A DNA stretch of 64,000 nt from DATEOR01 sp036279015 (GCA_036279015.1 DASUJY010000074.1:62001-126000); one strand, 5' to 3'. Counted from the stretch's first letter, positions 1 through 7,521 are shown. Notes: generated by a model not told the origin, from the sequence alone. Made by a program: numbers and translations.

Positions 1-839
1 GCGAGCCGACGCAGGAGACGGCCGGCACGCTCCTCGTCCCGCTCGCGGTTCGCGGCGAGGCGATCGGGTCGCTCGCGATCTCGCGCTCCCAGCCCTTCGA
101 GCGCTGGGACCGGACGCGTGCGACCGTGCTCGCGGACTTCGCCTCGCGCGCCGTCGAGAACGCGCGCCTACTCGCCGAGGCGCACGAGCGCGAGAGCGAG
201 CGCGGCCGGCTGACCGAGCAGCTGATCACTGCCGAGCAGGACGAAAGGCGGCGCCTCTCCCTCTTCCTCCACGACGGGCCGGTGCAGGCAATGGCGGGGA
301 TCGCGCTCATGCACGACGCCGCCCTCGCGGCCATCGAGGACGGCCGCTACGAGGACGCGGCCAAGGTGATCGAGAGCTCGCTCGAGCGCGAGCGGCGCAC
401 GATTCAGGAGCTTCGCGATCTCTCGTTCGCAATCGAGCCGCTCGTCCTCCGCGACCAGGGCTTCGATGCGGCGGTGCGCGCCCTCGCCGACCAGGTCGAG
501 GAGTCGCACGGCATCACGGTCGCCGCGAGCGTCGCCCCGGGCGAGCGCCTGAGCGAGCAGGCGCAGGTCGCGCTCTACCAGGTGATCCGGGAGGCGATCA
601 ACCAGGCCGTTCGCAGACGGCCGGGCCAGATCGGCGTGACCGTCGAGGAGCTCGCCGACGGCGACTTCGCCACCGAGGTCGACGACGACGGAGTCGACGA
701 GCGGCGGCGCGCGTCGATCGAGGCGATCGAGGAGCGCGTGCGCGTTCTCAACGGCCGCCTCTCGATCGAGCCGCGCGAGGAGGGTGGAACCGCGATCCGC
801 GTCGTCATGCCCGCCTACGTGGCCGCCGCACAGGGATAA
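1..839 (+). CDS. Sensor histidine kinase, C-terminal part (truncated by window start)
   Basis: The frame is open from base 3, so the N-terminus lies outside the window. The first 40 codons look like the end of a GAF domain. An HisKA_3-type dimerisation helix follows, with RRRLSLFLHDGPVQ carrying the phosphoacceptor His at bases 270-272, and then a C-terminal ATPase-like region. The N-box is recognisable (REAINQAV), but the expected GxGF and GLxxM glycine boxes are not: the aligned stretch reads DDGVDERRRASIEAIEERV. The ATPase may therefore be degenerate. The family is the NarL/LuxR-type two-component kinases; a partner regulator would be expected but is not adjacent here. Confidence 0.8.
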   Translation, partial: EPTQETAGTLLVPLAVRGEAIGSLAISRSQPFERWDRTRATVLADFASRAVENARLLAEAHERESERGRLTEQLITAEQDERRRLSLFLHDGPVQAMAGIALMHDAALAAIEDGRYEDAAKVIESSLERERRTIQELRDLSFAIEPLVLRDQGFDAAVRALADQVEESHGITVAASVAPGERLSEQAQVALYQVIREAINQAVRRRPGQIGVTVEELADGDFATEVDDDGVDERRRASIEAIEERVRVLNGRLSIEPREEGGTAIRVVMPAYVAAAQG

Positions 840-849
840 GATCGCCGCG

Positions 850-1038
850 ATGGCCGGCTACCTCCTCTTCGTCTCTCGCGCGACGGGCTACGAGCTCGTC
901 GAGCGAGAGGGGGATCTGCCCGCGCCGGGGAGCCGCGTCGAGCTCGACGAGAACGGAGCAGGCTTCGAGGTCGTGAAGCTCGCGCCGTCCCCGCTGCCGC
1001 GCGACGAGCGCCCCTGCGCCTATCTGCAGCAGGCCTAG
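850..1038 (+). CDS. Small conserved-looking hypothetical protein (62 aa)
   Basis: The ATG at 850 lies 10 bp after the kinase stop, so co-transcription is likely. The product is soluble, with no membrane segment or metal motif. It starts MAGYLLFVSRATGYELVERE and reads like a small beta-rich fold (alternating hydrophobics, GxRVEL and FEVVKL strands). An in-frame upstream start at 784 would overlap the kinase and adds an Arg/Pro-rich stretch that looks like shadow sequence, so it was not chosen. I do not recognise the family. Codon use matches the neighbours. Confidence 0.55.
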   Translation: MAGYLLFVSRATGYELVEREGDLPAPGSRVELDENGAGFEVVKLAPSPLPRDERPCAYLQQA

Positions 1039-1042
1039 TTTC

Positions 1043-1150
1043 TTAGCTGAGCGCGCGCACGAAGAGCTCGAGCAGAAGCGTGATCACGATCGTCACGACG
1101 ATCGCAACCACGACCGCGAGGACGACGCTCGAGGACGACCGCAGGCCCAT
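1043..1150 (-). CDS. Putative 35-aa single-pass membrane peptide
   Basis: This short reading frame (ATG at 1150) lies downstream of the flavoprotein gene on the same strand, 26 bp after its stop. It encodes a short polar N-terminus, one hydrophobic helix of about 22 residues (VVLAVVVAIVVTIVITLLLE) and a short basic tail ending RALS. The composition is that of a typical single-span micropeptide. No family is recognised. It converges head-on with the 62-aa gene, with stops 4 bp apart. The call rests only on composition and position. Confidence 0.4.
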   Translation of the reverse strand: MGLRSSSSVVLAVVVAIVVTIVITLLLELFVRALS

Positions 1151-1176
1151 TGCCCCAGCTAAGACGCCGCAACGGC

Positions 1177-2241
1177 TCAAAACTTGCAAGCGCCGAGCGC
1201 GTCCTCGGCCGCGCGGCGCCCGAAGACGAGTGCCGCCGCGAGAGAGCTCGACCAGCCGCCTGTCGAGATCCCGCCGGCATCGGCACCTGCGACCCAGAGC
1301 CCGTCGGCCGCGCGTCCGCGCGCGTCGGTCGCGATTCCGCCGAGCGTGGTCGTGATGCCGGCGACGACCTCGACCACGGTCTCGCCTCCGCGGCGCTCGA
1401 CCGGGGCTCCTGCCGCGCGCGCGGCCTCGATCACCTCTCCGACCGTCCGCTCGCGCACGGGCTCGCCGAGCGCGGCGTCGGGAACGACATAGCGGGCCCG
1501 CGCCCCGGGCTGCCTCGCCGTCCACTGGACGACGTCGATCTCCGACCAGGTGCGGGCCTCGTACGGCTCGCCGGCGAGGTTCTCGACGCGGGCGTGGCGC
1601 GCGTAGACCTGGGCCAAGGAGACGAACTGATCGGCCGCGATGTGCGGCGCAGCCGCGAGGTTTCGGCCGTAGAACTCGTCCATGCCGACGCTCTCGCGCC
1701 CGCCGGCCCGGCGGGCGAGCCGAAGGCCATCGCCGCTGCTCCACGGGTTCGCCCGCAGGAGGAGATTCGAAGCCTCGGTCGTGATGAAGCCGCGGACGAG
1801 ATCGGGGCTTCCCTGGAAGCCGCCCGTCGCGAGCACGACCGGGACGCCGTCGGGCAGCTCGGCGAGCGGCGCCAGGAGCTCGACGTTGCCGATCCGGCGG
1901 GCAAGCGTCTCGGTCAGCCGCTTCGGATCGAAGCGGACGCCCGTCGTCAGCGGGTTCCCGGTTGCGCGCGCGACGACCGGCGCGCCGAGGCTCTCGAGCC
2001 AGCCGAGCGCGTCGTCGAGCTCCTCCCAGACGACCCGCTGGAGATCCGGGTCGCCGCCCGGGCACTCGGCCCGGAAGCGCTCCCAGTCCCGGTAGCGCCA
2101 GACGACGCAGCTCGACAGATACATCGAGCCGCCCGGCCTGTCGCCCTTCTCGTGGACGACGACGTCGGCCCCGAGCTCCTGCGCGCGCGCCGCGGCCGCG
2201 AGCCCGGCCATCCCGGCCCCCGCGACGACGAGCTCAGCCAA
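1177..2241 (-). CDS. FAD-dependent oxidoreductase (fumarate reductase/ketosteroid dehydrogenase-like flavoprotein)
   Basis: The 354-aa protein begins with a Rossmann dinucleotide site (GAGMAG, residues 8-13), followed by an acidic strand end and the PGGSM segment that binds FAD in this superfamily. The C-terminal part carries LWVAGADAGGISTGG, the second FAD contact typical of succinate dehydrogenase/fumarate reductase-type flavoproteins. It is shorter than ketosteroid 1-dehydrogenases (about 500 residues or more), so the substrate cap is reduced. It lies 18 bp downstream of the VOC gene on the same strand, which suggests an operon acting on one small-molecule substrate. The substrate is unknown. 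Confidence 0.8.
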   Translation of the reverse strand: MAELVVAGAGMAGLAAAARAQELGADVVVHEKGDRPGGSMYLSSCVVWRYRDWERFRAECPGGDPDLQRVVWEELDDALGWLESLGAPVVARATGNPLTTGVRFDPKRLTETLARRIGNVELLAPLAELPDGVPVVLATGGFQGSPDLVRGFITTEASNLLLRANPWSSGDGLRLARRAGGRESVGMDEFYGRNLAAAPHIAADQFVSLAQVYARHARVENLAGEPYEARTWSEIDVVQWTARQPGARARYVVPDAALGEPVRERTVGEVIEAARAAGAPVERRGGETVVEVVAGITTTLGGIATDARGRAADGLWVAGADAGGISTGGWSSSLAAALVFGRRAAEDALGACKF

Positions 2242-2259
2242 CGGCGCCTGGCGCCTGCG

Positions 2260-2949
2260 CTAGACGAGCGAGAACGTCGGCTTGTGCTCGACGTACTCGA
2301 GCTTGATCCCGTCCGGGCCCCAGACGAAGACCGCGTACGTGTTGGCCCCGTCGACGATGTCCGCGATCTCGAGCCCGCGCTCTTCCGCTTCGCGGATGTG
2401 CTCGTCGGCCGACTCGACGCGCAGGCCGAGGTGGTTGAGGAGCGGGCGCTCGGTCTCCCCGGGCTCGCCCTGCTCGAGCTCGACCTGGGCGTCTCCCGCC
2501 TTCAGCTTGCCGTCCTCGACCGCGAACCCGAGCTCGGCGAGCTCCCCGAAGGTCCGCTCGGGGTCGGCGACCCGGAAGGCGACGTGGTCGAGGTCGTAGG
2601 CGACGCCGTCGTCCGACTCGACGAGCGCGAACGGGACGCCCTGCGGCCCGGAGAACTCGACGCGCCCGTCCACCGGGCGCTCGACGGCGAGATCGGCGGG
2701 AAGCTCGGCCAGCGCCTCGTCGAGGTCGAAGACGCGCAGGCCGATCCGGGCGAGCGGGCCGAGCTCGCGCTCTGGCTCGGGCTCGACGGCGAAGAGCGTC
2801 AGCTTGCCTCGCCGCGCGTCGGCTCCAACGAGCGTGAACTTGTCGGTGCGGTCGATCACGTGCATGCCGAGCCGGCCGACGAGGAAGTCTGCGAGCTCGT
2901 CGCGGTCGCCGACCCAGAGTGCGATGTGGTCAAGCGTCTGGATGTCCAT
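2260..2949 (-). CDS. VOC family protein, two-domain glyoxalase/extradiol dioxygenase-like
   Basis: The 229-aa product contains two tandem vicinal-oxygen-chelate modules. The first starts LDHIALWVGDRDELADFL and the second LDHVAFRVADPERTFGEL; each opens with the metal-ligand His, and a late Glu (IKLEYVE) closes the second. The layout resembles catechol 2,3-dioxygenase-like and glyoxalase-like enzymes. The ATG at 2949 was chosen because the upstream in-frame extension to 3054 is Arg/Pro-rich and overlaps the divergent promoter region. It is the first gene of a probable operon with the downstream flavoprotein. The specific reaction is unknown. Confidence 0.8.
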   Translation of the reverse strand: MDIQTLDHIALWVGDRDELADFLVGRLGMHVIDRTDKFTLVGADARRGKLTLFAVEPEPERELGPLARIGLRVFDLDEALAELPADLAVERPVDGRVEFSGPQGVPFALVESDDGVAYDLDHVAFRVADPERTFGELAELGFAVEDGKLKAGDAQVELEQGEPGETERPLLNHLGLRVESADEHIREAEERGLEIADIVDGANTYAVFVWGPDGIKLEYVEHKPTFSLV

Positions 2950-2956
2950 ACCGCGC

Positions 2957-3006
2957 AGATTACCCATGCTCTGGTGCTTGCAACGAGCGCCGGCGGGGAA
3001 TATTTC
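2957..3006. promoter_or_regulatory. Candidate divergent promoter pair sharing a palindromic -35 box
   Basis: TTGCAA at 2978-2983 is self-complementary and could serve as -35 on both strands. On the plus strand TATTTC (3001-3006) lies 17 nt away; on the minus strand TAATCT (2962-2957) lies 15 nt away. Both predicted transcripts would begin at or near the start codons at 3012 and 2949, meaning leaderless mRNAs. The match to consensus is only partial. Confidence 0.3.
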
Positions 3007-3011
3007 TCGGC

Positions 3012-3383
3012 GTGGCGCGCGTCGGGGGGAGCAATTCGGAAGACGGAGCCGCACGGGTCCTGCTCGTCGCCGCCCGCCAGCCCGACCTGCTCGCCCTCCT
3101 CGAGGAGGCGGGCTTCTCGGTGGAGGCGCGCCGCCATCCCAACGGCGAGTATCCGGAGGCGGACGTCGCCGTGGTCTTTCGCGGGCGCATGATCGGCCGT
3201 AACCAGGCGGCGGCGCTGGCCGAGCGCGGCATCCCCGTGATCGAGGTGATGACGTCGGAGCCCACGAGCGCCTCGACGGGCGGCTGGCTCAAGCTCTCGA
3301 ACAGGATGCACAAGTCCGACCTCGTGCAGGTCGTGCGGGCCGTGGCCGACTGGGCGAACGGCGGCTCGCGGCGCCGGGCGTAG
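3012..3383 (+). CDS. Hypothetical protein with a receiver-like alpha/beta fold (123 aa)
   Basis: The frame is open from upstream, but the first sensible start is GTG at 3012, giving a product whose core begins ARVLLVAARQPDLLALLEEAG. The alternation of strands and helices (VLLVAA, VAVVFRG, IPVIEVM) resembles a response-regulator or other flavodoxin-like fold. The usual acidic phosphoacceptor pocket is not evident: the position after the third strand reads FRGRM. The gene is transcribed divergently from the VOC gene and lies 31 bp upstream of the F420 oxidoreductase gene. The function is not recognised. Confidence 0.6.
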   Translation: MARVGGSNSEDGAARVLLVAARQPDLLALLEEAGFSVEARRHPNGEYPEADVAVVFRGRMIGRNQAAALAERGIPVIEVMTSEPTSASTGGWLKLSNRMHKSDLVQVVRAVADWANGGSRRRA

Positions 3384-3414
3384 AATCTCCCTTCCCCGAC
3401 CGAGGAGGGTCTCG

Positions 3415-4428
3415 ATGCTCACCTTCGGCGTCACCGTCCTGCCCGACCCGCCCAACTCGCGCTTCCTCGAGCTCATGCAGCTCGCCGAGTCGAACGGGTT
3501 CGAGTACGGCTGGACCTACGACTCCCACATCCTCTGGCAGGACGCCTATCCGCTGCTGACGCTCCTCGCGGTCAACACCGAGCGGCTGAAGATGGGTCAT
3601 TGCGTCACGAACCCGGGGACGCGGGAGCCGACGGTGACGGCGAGCTCCTACGCGACGCTCCACGACATCTCCGGCGGGCGGATGGTGATGGGGATCGGGC
3701 GCGGCGACTCGGCGCGGCGCGTGATCGGCCAGAAACCCGTCAGGATGGCCGAGTTCGAGGCCGCGCTCACGATGATGAAGGACCTGATGAACGGCCGCCC
3801 GGTCGACTGGAACGGGAAGGAGCTCGAGCTCACGTGGGCCAAGGGACGCCCGGACATCCCGATGTACGTGGCCGGGTACGGTCCGCGGGCCCTCGGCGTG
3901 GCCGGGCGGGTCGGGGACGGCGTCATCATCCAGCTCGCCGACCCCGTCATCATCCAGTGGATCATGGAGCAGGCCCGCGCGGCCGCCGCCGAGGCAGGCC
4001 GCGATCCCGACGAGCTCAAGTGTTTCGTCTGCGCGCCGAGCATCGTCACGGACGACATGGAGGAAGCGCGCGAGGCGGTGCGCTGGTTCCCGGCGATGGT
4101 CTCCAACCACGTGATGGACCTCATCGAGCGCTACGGCGAGGACTCGGAGATCCCGAGCGACCTGACCGACTACGTCAAGGCGCGGAAGTTCTACGACTAC
4201 AAGGACCACAGCCGCGAAGGAGCCGCCCACGGCGAGTTCGTCAACGACGAGATCTGCGACCGCTTCTCGGTGATCGGCAACGTCGAGCAGGTGACCGCGA
4301 AGCTCAAGGAGCTCGAGTCAGTCGGCGTCGACCACTTCAACATCTATCTCATGACGCACGGCCAGGAGGACATCCTGCGCACGTACGGAGGCGAGATCAT
4401 CCCGCAGTTCAAGGGCGCAGCCGTTTAG
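3415..4428 (+). CDS. LLM-class F420-dependent oxidoreductase (TIGR03842-like)
   Basis: The 337-aa product has the bacterial luciferase-like TIM barrel. Landmarks are the opening strand FGVTVLP, NTERLKMGHCVTNPGTREPT for the second strand and conserved loop, ISGGRMVMGIGRGDSARR for the cofactor phosphate region, and DIPMYVAGYGPRALGVAGRV. In this actinobacterial subgroup the cofactor is coenzyme F420 rather than FMN. A strong Shine-Dalgarno GAGGAGG (3402-3408) sits 6 nt before the ATG. The substrate is unknown. Confidence 0.88.
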   Translation: MLTFGVTVLPDPPNSRFLELMQLAESNGFEYGWTYDSHILWQDAYPLLTLLAVNTERLKMGHCVTNPGTREPTVTASSYATLHDISGGRMVMGIGRGDSARRVIGQKPVRMAEFEAALTMMKDLMNGRPVDWNGKELELTWAKGRPDIPMYVAGYGPRALGVAGRVGDGVIIQLADPVIIQWIMEQARAAAAEAGRDPDELKCFVCAPSIVTDDMEEAREAVRWFPAMVSNHVMDLIERYGEDSEIPSDLTDYVKARKFYDYKDHSREGAAHGEFVNDEICDRFSVIGNVEQVTAKLKELESVGVDHFNIYLMTHGQEDILRTYGGEIIPQFKGAAV

Positions 4429-4444
4429 CCGGGCGCTTACACCC

Positions 4445-4514
4445 GGGGTCAGGTCTTGCAATCAAGCACGCGCGCGAGCGACGGGACGGATGCGTGATTG
4501 CAAGACCTGACCCC
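4445..4514. repeat. REP/REPIN-like inverted repeat
   Basis: Two perfect 20-bp arms (4445-4464 and 4495-4514) read GGGGTCAGGTCTTGCAATCA and its reverse complement around a 30-nt centre. Three more base pairs (4466-4468 with 4491-4493) follow after one mismatch. The GGGGTCAGGTCTTG arm resembles palindromic extragenic elements I associate with RAYT transposases. No transposase is adjacent; the nearest RAYT is at 10190, where the flanking palindrome differs. Confidence 0.75.
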
Positions 4515-4522
4515 TTGTTTAG

Positions 4523-4753
4523 CCGCGCCGTACGCGAGTAACCGTCGCCCATGAACAGGTAGGCCTCTGGTTCGCCGCGGTCGCCTCGCTCGCCATCGGC
4601 CTCTTGCTGCTCCTCGGGCTGATCGTCGCCCTCAGCCTCCGCTCCGGCGACAACGGGGCGCTCTGGGCGCTCCTCGCCGTCCCGGTGTTCCTGCTCGGGC
4701 TCGGCAGCGTGCTCGGCTACCGCCTGTGGCGAAGCCCTTACGGGCGGGTCTGA
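4523..4753 (+). pseudogene. Small two-span membrane protein reading frame without a usable start codon
   Basis: The frame is open from 4523 and ends at TGA 4751-4753. It encodes two clear hydrophobic helices (GLWFAAVASLAIGLLLLLG and LLAVPVFLLGLGSVLGYRL) with a short polar linker and a basic tail. No ATG, GTG or TTG precedes the first helix in this frame. The ATG at 4551 is in another frame and stops after three codons (M-N-R). A one-base deletion just after 4551 would join it to the membrane frame. This is either a broken gene, perhaps damaged when the adjacent palindrome arrived, or a sequencing indel. Confidence 0.45.
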
Positions 4754-4760
4754 CCCGGCT

Positions 4761-5357
4761 CTAGCCGGCCCGTCTGCGCACGGCGCGGTGGAAGCGGGCG
4801 GCAGCAGGGTCGCTCACGGGCTCCAGGAGGACGACGGCGCGCTCGATCGCGGATCGGCCCAGGGTGGCGACGGCCAGCGCGACCGCTGTCCCGATCGCGG
4901 CGCCCGCGAGCACGTCGCCGGGATAGTGGGCGCCGATCAAGAGCCGTCCGAACGCGATCACGGCCGCACCGGCGAGGAAAATCCAGCCGACTCGCCCGGC
5001 GATCAGGAGAATCGCGACCGCGATCGCGAAGGCGGCGCTCGCATGGTCGCTCGGGAAGGAAGGATCGTGCGTGCTCGTCAGGTGGTAGACACCGGGATGC
5101 GCCTCGTAGGGTCGAGGGCGCTCCCAGGCCGAGGCAATCAGCCGGTTCGCAAGGAGCGCGAGCCCGCCGGAGACCGCCCCCCCGAGGGCCGCCACCTTGA
5201 ACGTCCGCTCACCGCCCGGGTCGGCGGCGAGCCAGAGGACGACGACGGCGACGGCGTAGAGGACGACGCCGATGGTCTCGACGCGATTGGCCCCGTGCGC
5301 GAGCCATGCGTGCTGGCGCGAGAAGCCGTCGATCGCGCGGAAGACCCGGTAGTCCAT
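4761..5357 (-). CDS. PAP2-family membrane phosphatase (undecaprenyl-diphosphatase BcrC-like)
   Basis: The 198-aa integral membrane protein has about five hydrophobic helices and the three acid-phosphatase signature boxes: ERPRP (residues 79-83), PSDH (102-105) and GAHYPGD (142-148). The His in each of the last two boxes supplies the nucleophile/acid pair. The family dephosphorylates undecaprenyl pyrophosphate or phosphatidate-type lipids at the outer face of the membrane. Recycling the polyprenyl carrier would fit the large polysaccharide locus in this window, but substrate assignment from sequence alone is uncertain. Confidence 0.85.
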   Translation of the reverse strand: MDYRVFRAIDGFSRQHAWLAHGANRVETIGVVLYAVAVVVLWLAADPGGERTFKVAALGGAVSGGLALLANRLIASAWERPRPYEAHPGVYHLTSTHDPSFPSDHASAAFAIAVAILLIAGRVGWIFLAGAAVIAFGRLLIGAHYPGDVLAGAAIGTAVALAVATLGRSAIERAVVLLEPVSDPAAARFHRAVRRRAG

Positions 5358-5399
5358 TCGCTCAAGATGCTAGATCGCGGGATTGGAGTACGCTGCGCC

Positions 5400-5822
5400 A
5401 TGGCGCCGATCCCGCCCGAGGCGCGGGCGCTCCTCGAGTCGGACGCCCTCGCCCATCTCGTCACGCTCAACCCGGACGGGAGACCACAGGTGTCCTGTGT
5501 CTGGGTCGGGCTCGACGGCGACGAGATCGTGGCGGGCCACCTTTTCCCGCAGCAGAAGCTCCGCAACATCGAGCGCGACCCGCGCGTCGCACTCTCGCTC
5601 GAGGGGAGCGAGACGAACGAGATCGGCCTGCGCCACTACCTCGTCGTCCACGGGCGGGCCCGCGTGACCAAAGGCGGCGCGCCCGAGCTTCTCCACGAGC
5701 TGGCGCAGACCTACATCGGGCCGGGAGCCGAGTTCCCGCCGATGCCCGATCCTCCGCCCGGCCGGGTCACCCGCATCACCCCGGAGCGCTTCGGCGGCGT
5801 CGGGCCCTGGGCGAGCGGCTAG
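5400..5822 (+). CDS. PPOX-class F420-dependent oxidoreductase (pyridoxamine 5'-phosphate oxidase fold)
   Basis: The 140-aa protein has the split-barrel pattern: LVTLNPDGRPQVSCVWVG for the first strands, then KLRNIERDPRVALSLEG, then the YLVVHGRARVT strand and a C-terminal RVTRITPERFGG. This matches the TIGR03618-type F420-dependent PPOX group common in actinobacteria. The ATG at 5400 was chosen because the long in-frame extension upstream is antisense to the PAP2 gene. The two genes are divergent, with 42 bp between starts. The substrate is unknown. Confidence 0.85.
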   Translation: MAPIPPEARALLESDALAHLVTLNPDGRPQVSCVWVGLDGDEIVAGHLFPQQKLRNIERDPRVALSLEGSETNEIGLRHYLVVHGRARVTKGGAPELLHELAQTYIGPGAEFPPMPDPPPGRVTRITPERFGGVGPWASG

Positions 5823-6667
5823 CGCCGCGTCACCTGCACCGACCGGAAGAGCCGGTAGGCGGTCGGCTCAAAGCCGCGCTGCGTCCAGAAGCGCGAGGAG
5901 AGCAGGTTCGCCGCCCGCCAGTCGGTGACGCAGGTGCGAAACCCCTGGTCGTACGCCCAGGAGAGCGCGGCGTCGGTGAGCGCCGTGCCGACGCCGAGCC
6001 CGCGCGCCGCGGGCACAGTCGCCGCGACGGCGAGGTAGACGACCTCGTCGCTCTCCCGCTCGAGGGCGAGGTGCCCGAGCGGCTCGGCGTCCCGTTCGGC
6101 GACGAAGTAGGTCACGTTCGGATCGGCGAGGTACTCGCCGTACGACCCTCGCGCCTCCTCCTCCGAGGGCGCCGGTGCGCCGGCCCACGTCGGCCCCTCG
6201 GCCTGGTGGTCGAAGATGACGTAGGCAAGGGCCATGGCGGCCTCCAGGTCGTCCGGGCCGCCGCGCCTGACGGTGAACCCCTCAGGCGTGCTCGGCTCGA
6301 GCGGGGCGAGCTCGAGTGTCCCGTGCACCTGCTGCTGTGCGAAGGAGAGGCTGTACCAGACGTCGAGCACGTCGCGCTCGGCCGGTACGACGACGTAGTG
6401 CTCGAGGTAGTCCGCCTCGACCCAGGCCGGGGCCGCCGCCGCATAGAGCCGCCGGTAGAGGCCCGCGTCCTCTCCCGGCGCGAGCCAGTGGTCCTCCAGG
6501 GCGACCCAGGCGTGGCGTCCGCGCACGTCGTCCTCGCGGAGGCTCGCCAGGAGCCGGCCGACGGCCTCGTCCCCACGAACCGCCTCCGCGCCACTTCTGC
6601 CCGCGTCAGCGGTACGACGAAGAAGCGGCGCTTCGGCGCCGGGCTGATCCGGTAGAACGGAGGACAT
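5819..6667 (-). CDS. GNAT acetyltransferase; N-terminus possibly frameshifted
   Basis: The C-terminal half is a clear GNAT domain: FTVRRGGPDDLEAAM opens it, VVYLAVAATVPAARGLGVGTALTD holds the acetyl-CoA loop (ARGLGVGT), and AANLLSSRFWTQRGFEPT closes it. A second, degenerate GNAT-like half precedes it. The first 40 residues in this frame (ATG at 6667) look non-native, whereas the adjacent frame over the same bases reads RRFFVVPLTRAEVARRRF, a much more protein-like lead-in. A one-base shift near 6560-6590 would join that frame to DEAVGRLLASLREDDVRG. The gene converges with the PPOX gene with a 4-bp overlap of stops. The acceptor is unknown. Confidence 0.75.
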   Translation of the reverse strand: MSSVLPDQPGAEAPLLRRTADAGRSGAEAVRGDEAVGRLLASLREDDVRGRHAWVALEDHWLAPGEDAGLYRRLYAAAAPAWVEADYLEHYVVVPAERDVLDVWYSLSFAQQQVHGTLELAPLEPSTPEGFTVRRGGPDDLEAAMALAYVIFDHQAEGPTWAGAPAPSEEEARGSYGEYLADPNVTYFVAERDAEPLGHLALERESDEVVYLAVAATVPAARGLGVGTALTDAALSWAYDQGFRTCVTDWRAANLLSSRFWTQRGFEPTAYRLFRSVQVTRR

Positions 6668-7105
6668 ATGAGACTCCGATTCTGGCCCAAACGGCAAGCC
6701 GAGGAGCCCGGGCTCGAGCCCGAGCCTGCTCTCGAACCCGCTCCGCGCGCGGCGGAGCCGTCACCGCCCCGCCCTTCCGGGCCGCCCCCTCGCGTTCCCG
6801 CGCCGCCTCCTCACCCAGAACCCGAGCTCGCTCCGCCCCCCGTCGTCGAGCCGGCCGCAGAGCAGGCGCCTGCCAGGATCTCGCTCACGATCGAGGAGGC
6901 GAAGGGCGTGATCCGCGAGGCCGGTGGCGACGTCATCCAGGTCGGCTTCCTCGCGAGCGCCTACCGGCGCCACCTCGAAGACGATCCGGCGAGCGCCGAG
7001 ACGGCCGCCTCCCGCAAGCGCCTTCACGAGCTTGTCGGGAAGCGGCTCAAGGACCGCGGCCTCCTCGCACCGGACGGGACGGTCGAGCTCCGCGACGGCG
7101 ACTAG
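6668..7105 (+). CDS. Hypothetical protein with proline-rich N-terminus and conserved-looking C-terminal domain (145 aa)
   Basis: After a basic start (MRLRFWPKRQ), residues 11-75 are almost wholly Pro, Glu and Ala and probably disordered. Residues 76-145 form an ordered, mostly helical domain that begins ISLTIEEAKGVIREAGGDVI and contains SRKRLHELVGKRLKDRGLLA. The start codon abuts that of the GNAT gene: CATATG at 6665-6670 serves both strands. No family is recognised. The helical tail has the look of a small nucleic-acid or protein interaction domain, but nothing more can be claimed. Confidence 0.6.
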   Translation: MRLRFWPKRQAEEPGLEPEPALEPAPRAAEPSPPRPSGPPPRVPAPPPHPEPELAPPPVVEPAAEQAPARISLTIEEAKGVIREAGGDVIQVGFLASAYRRHLEDDPASAETAASRKRLHELVGKRLKDRGLLAPDGTVELRDGD

Positions 7106-7467
7106 CGTCGGCTGGCCAACTCGTACAGGTTGCCGTCCGGGGCACGAAAGTGGATCCACTCCCAGCGCTTGTCGCGGCCGGCCGGCCCGACGATCTCGAC
7201 GCCCGCCTCCTCGAGCTCGCGCCGCGCAGCGTGCACGTTGTCCACCTCGAAGAGCGGCACCGGACCGGTCGCCTGCGCCTCGAAGAAGTCGAAGTAGGGG
7301 TCACCCGGCGCCATGACCTGCACCTCATCGCCCTCCGAGGTCGAGAACTCGACGGTCGTCGGTTCTTCGAAGTTCGGCGAGAGCTTCAGCACGTCCCTGA
7401 GGAAGGCGGTCATCTCGGCGTAACGCCGCGTGTGGATGCCCACCCAACGGACGTTTCGGACCTCCAT
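7102..7467 (-). CDS. VOC family protein (glyoxalase-like, 121 aa)
   Basis: This is a single-module vicinal-oxygen-chelate protein. It opens VRWVGIHTRRYAEMTAFLRD with the first metal-ligand His, has a central strand VQVMAPGDPYFDFF, and closes IHFRAPDGNLYELAS, where the Glu of YEL is the usual final ligand. Such proteins dimerise to build two metal sites; functions range from glyoxalase to antibiotic binding. The ATG at 7467 was chosen because the upstream extension is antisense to the methyltransferase gene. Its 3' end overlaps the convergent neighbour by 4 bp. Confidence 0.8.
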   Translation of the reverse strand: MEVRNVRWVGIHTRRYAEMTAFLRDVLKLSPNFEEPTTVEFSTSEGDEVQVMAPGDPYFDFFEAQATGPVPLFEVDNVHAARRELEEAGVEIVGPAGRDKRWEWIHFRAPDGNLYELASRR

Positions 7468-7521
7468 CTCGAGCCCGTCGTGCCCCGATCGCAGCGGAGG
7501 GAAACGACGTAGGCTCCGGCG

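Noticed and set aside
1150..3192. A 680-codon plus-strand frame over the flavoprotein and VOC genes
   Set aside because: The opposite strand holds clear domain motifs; this frame is Arg/Glu/Asp-rich without any motif.
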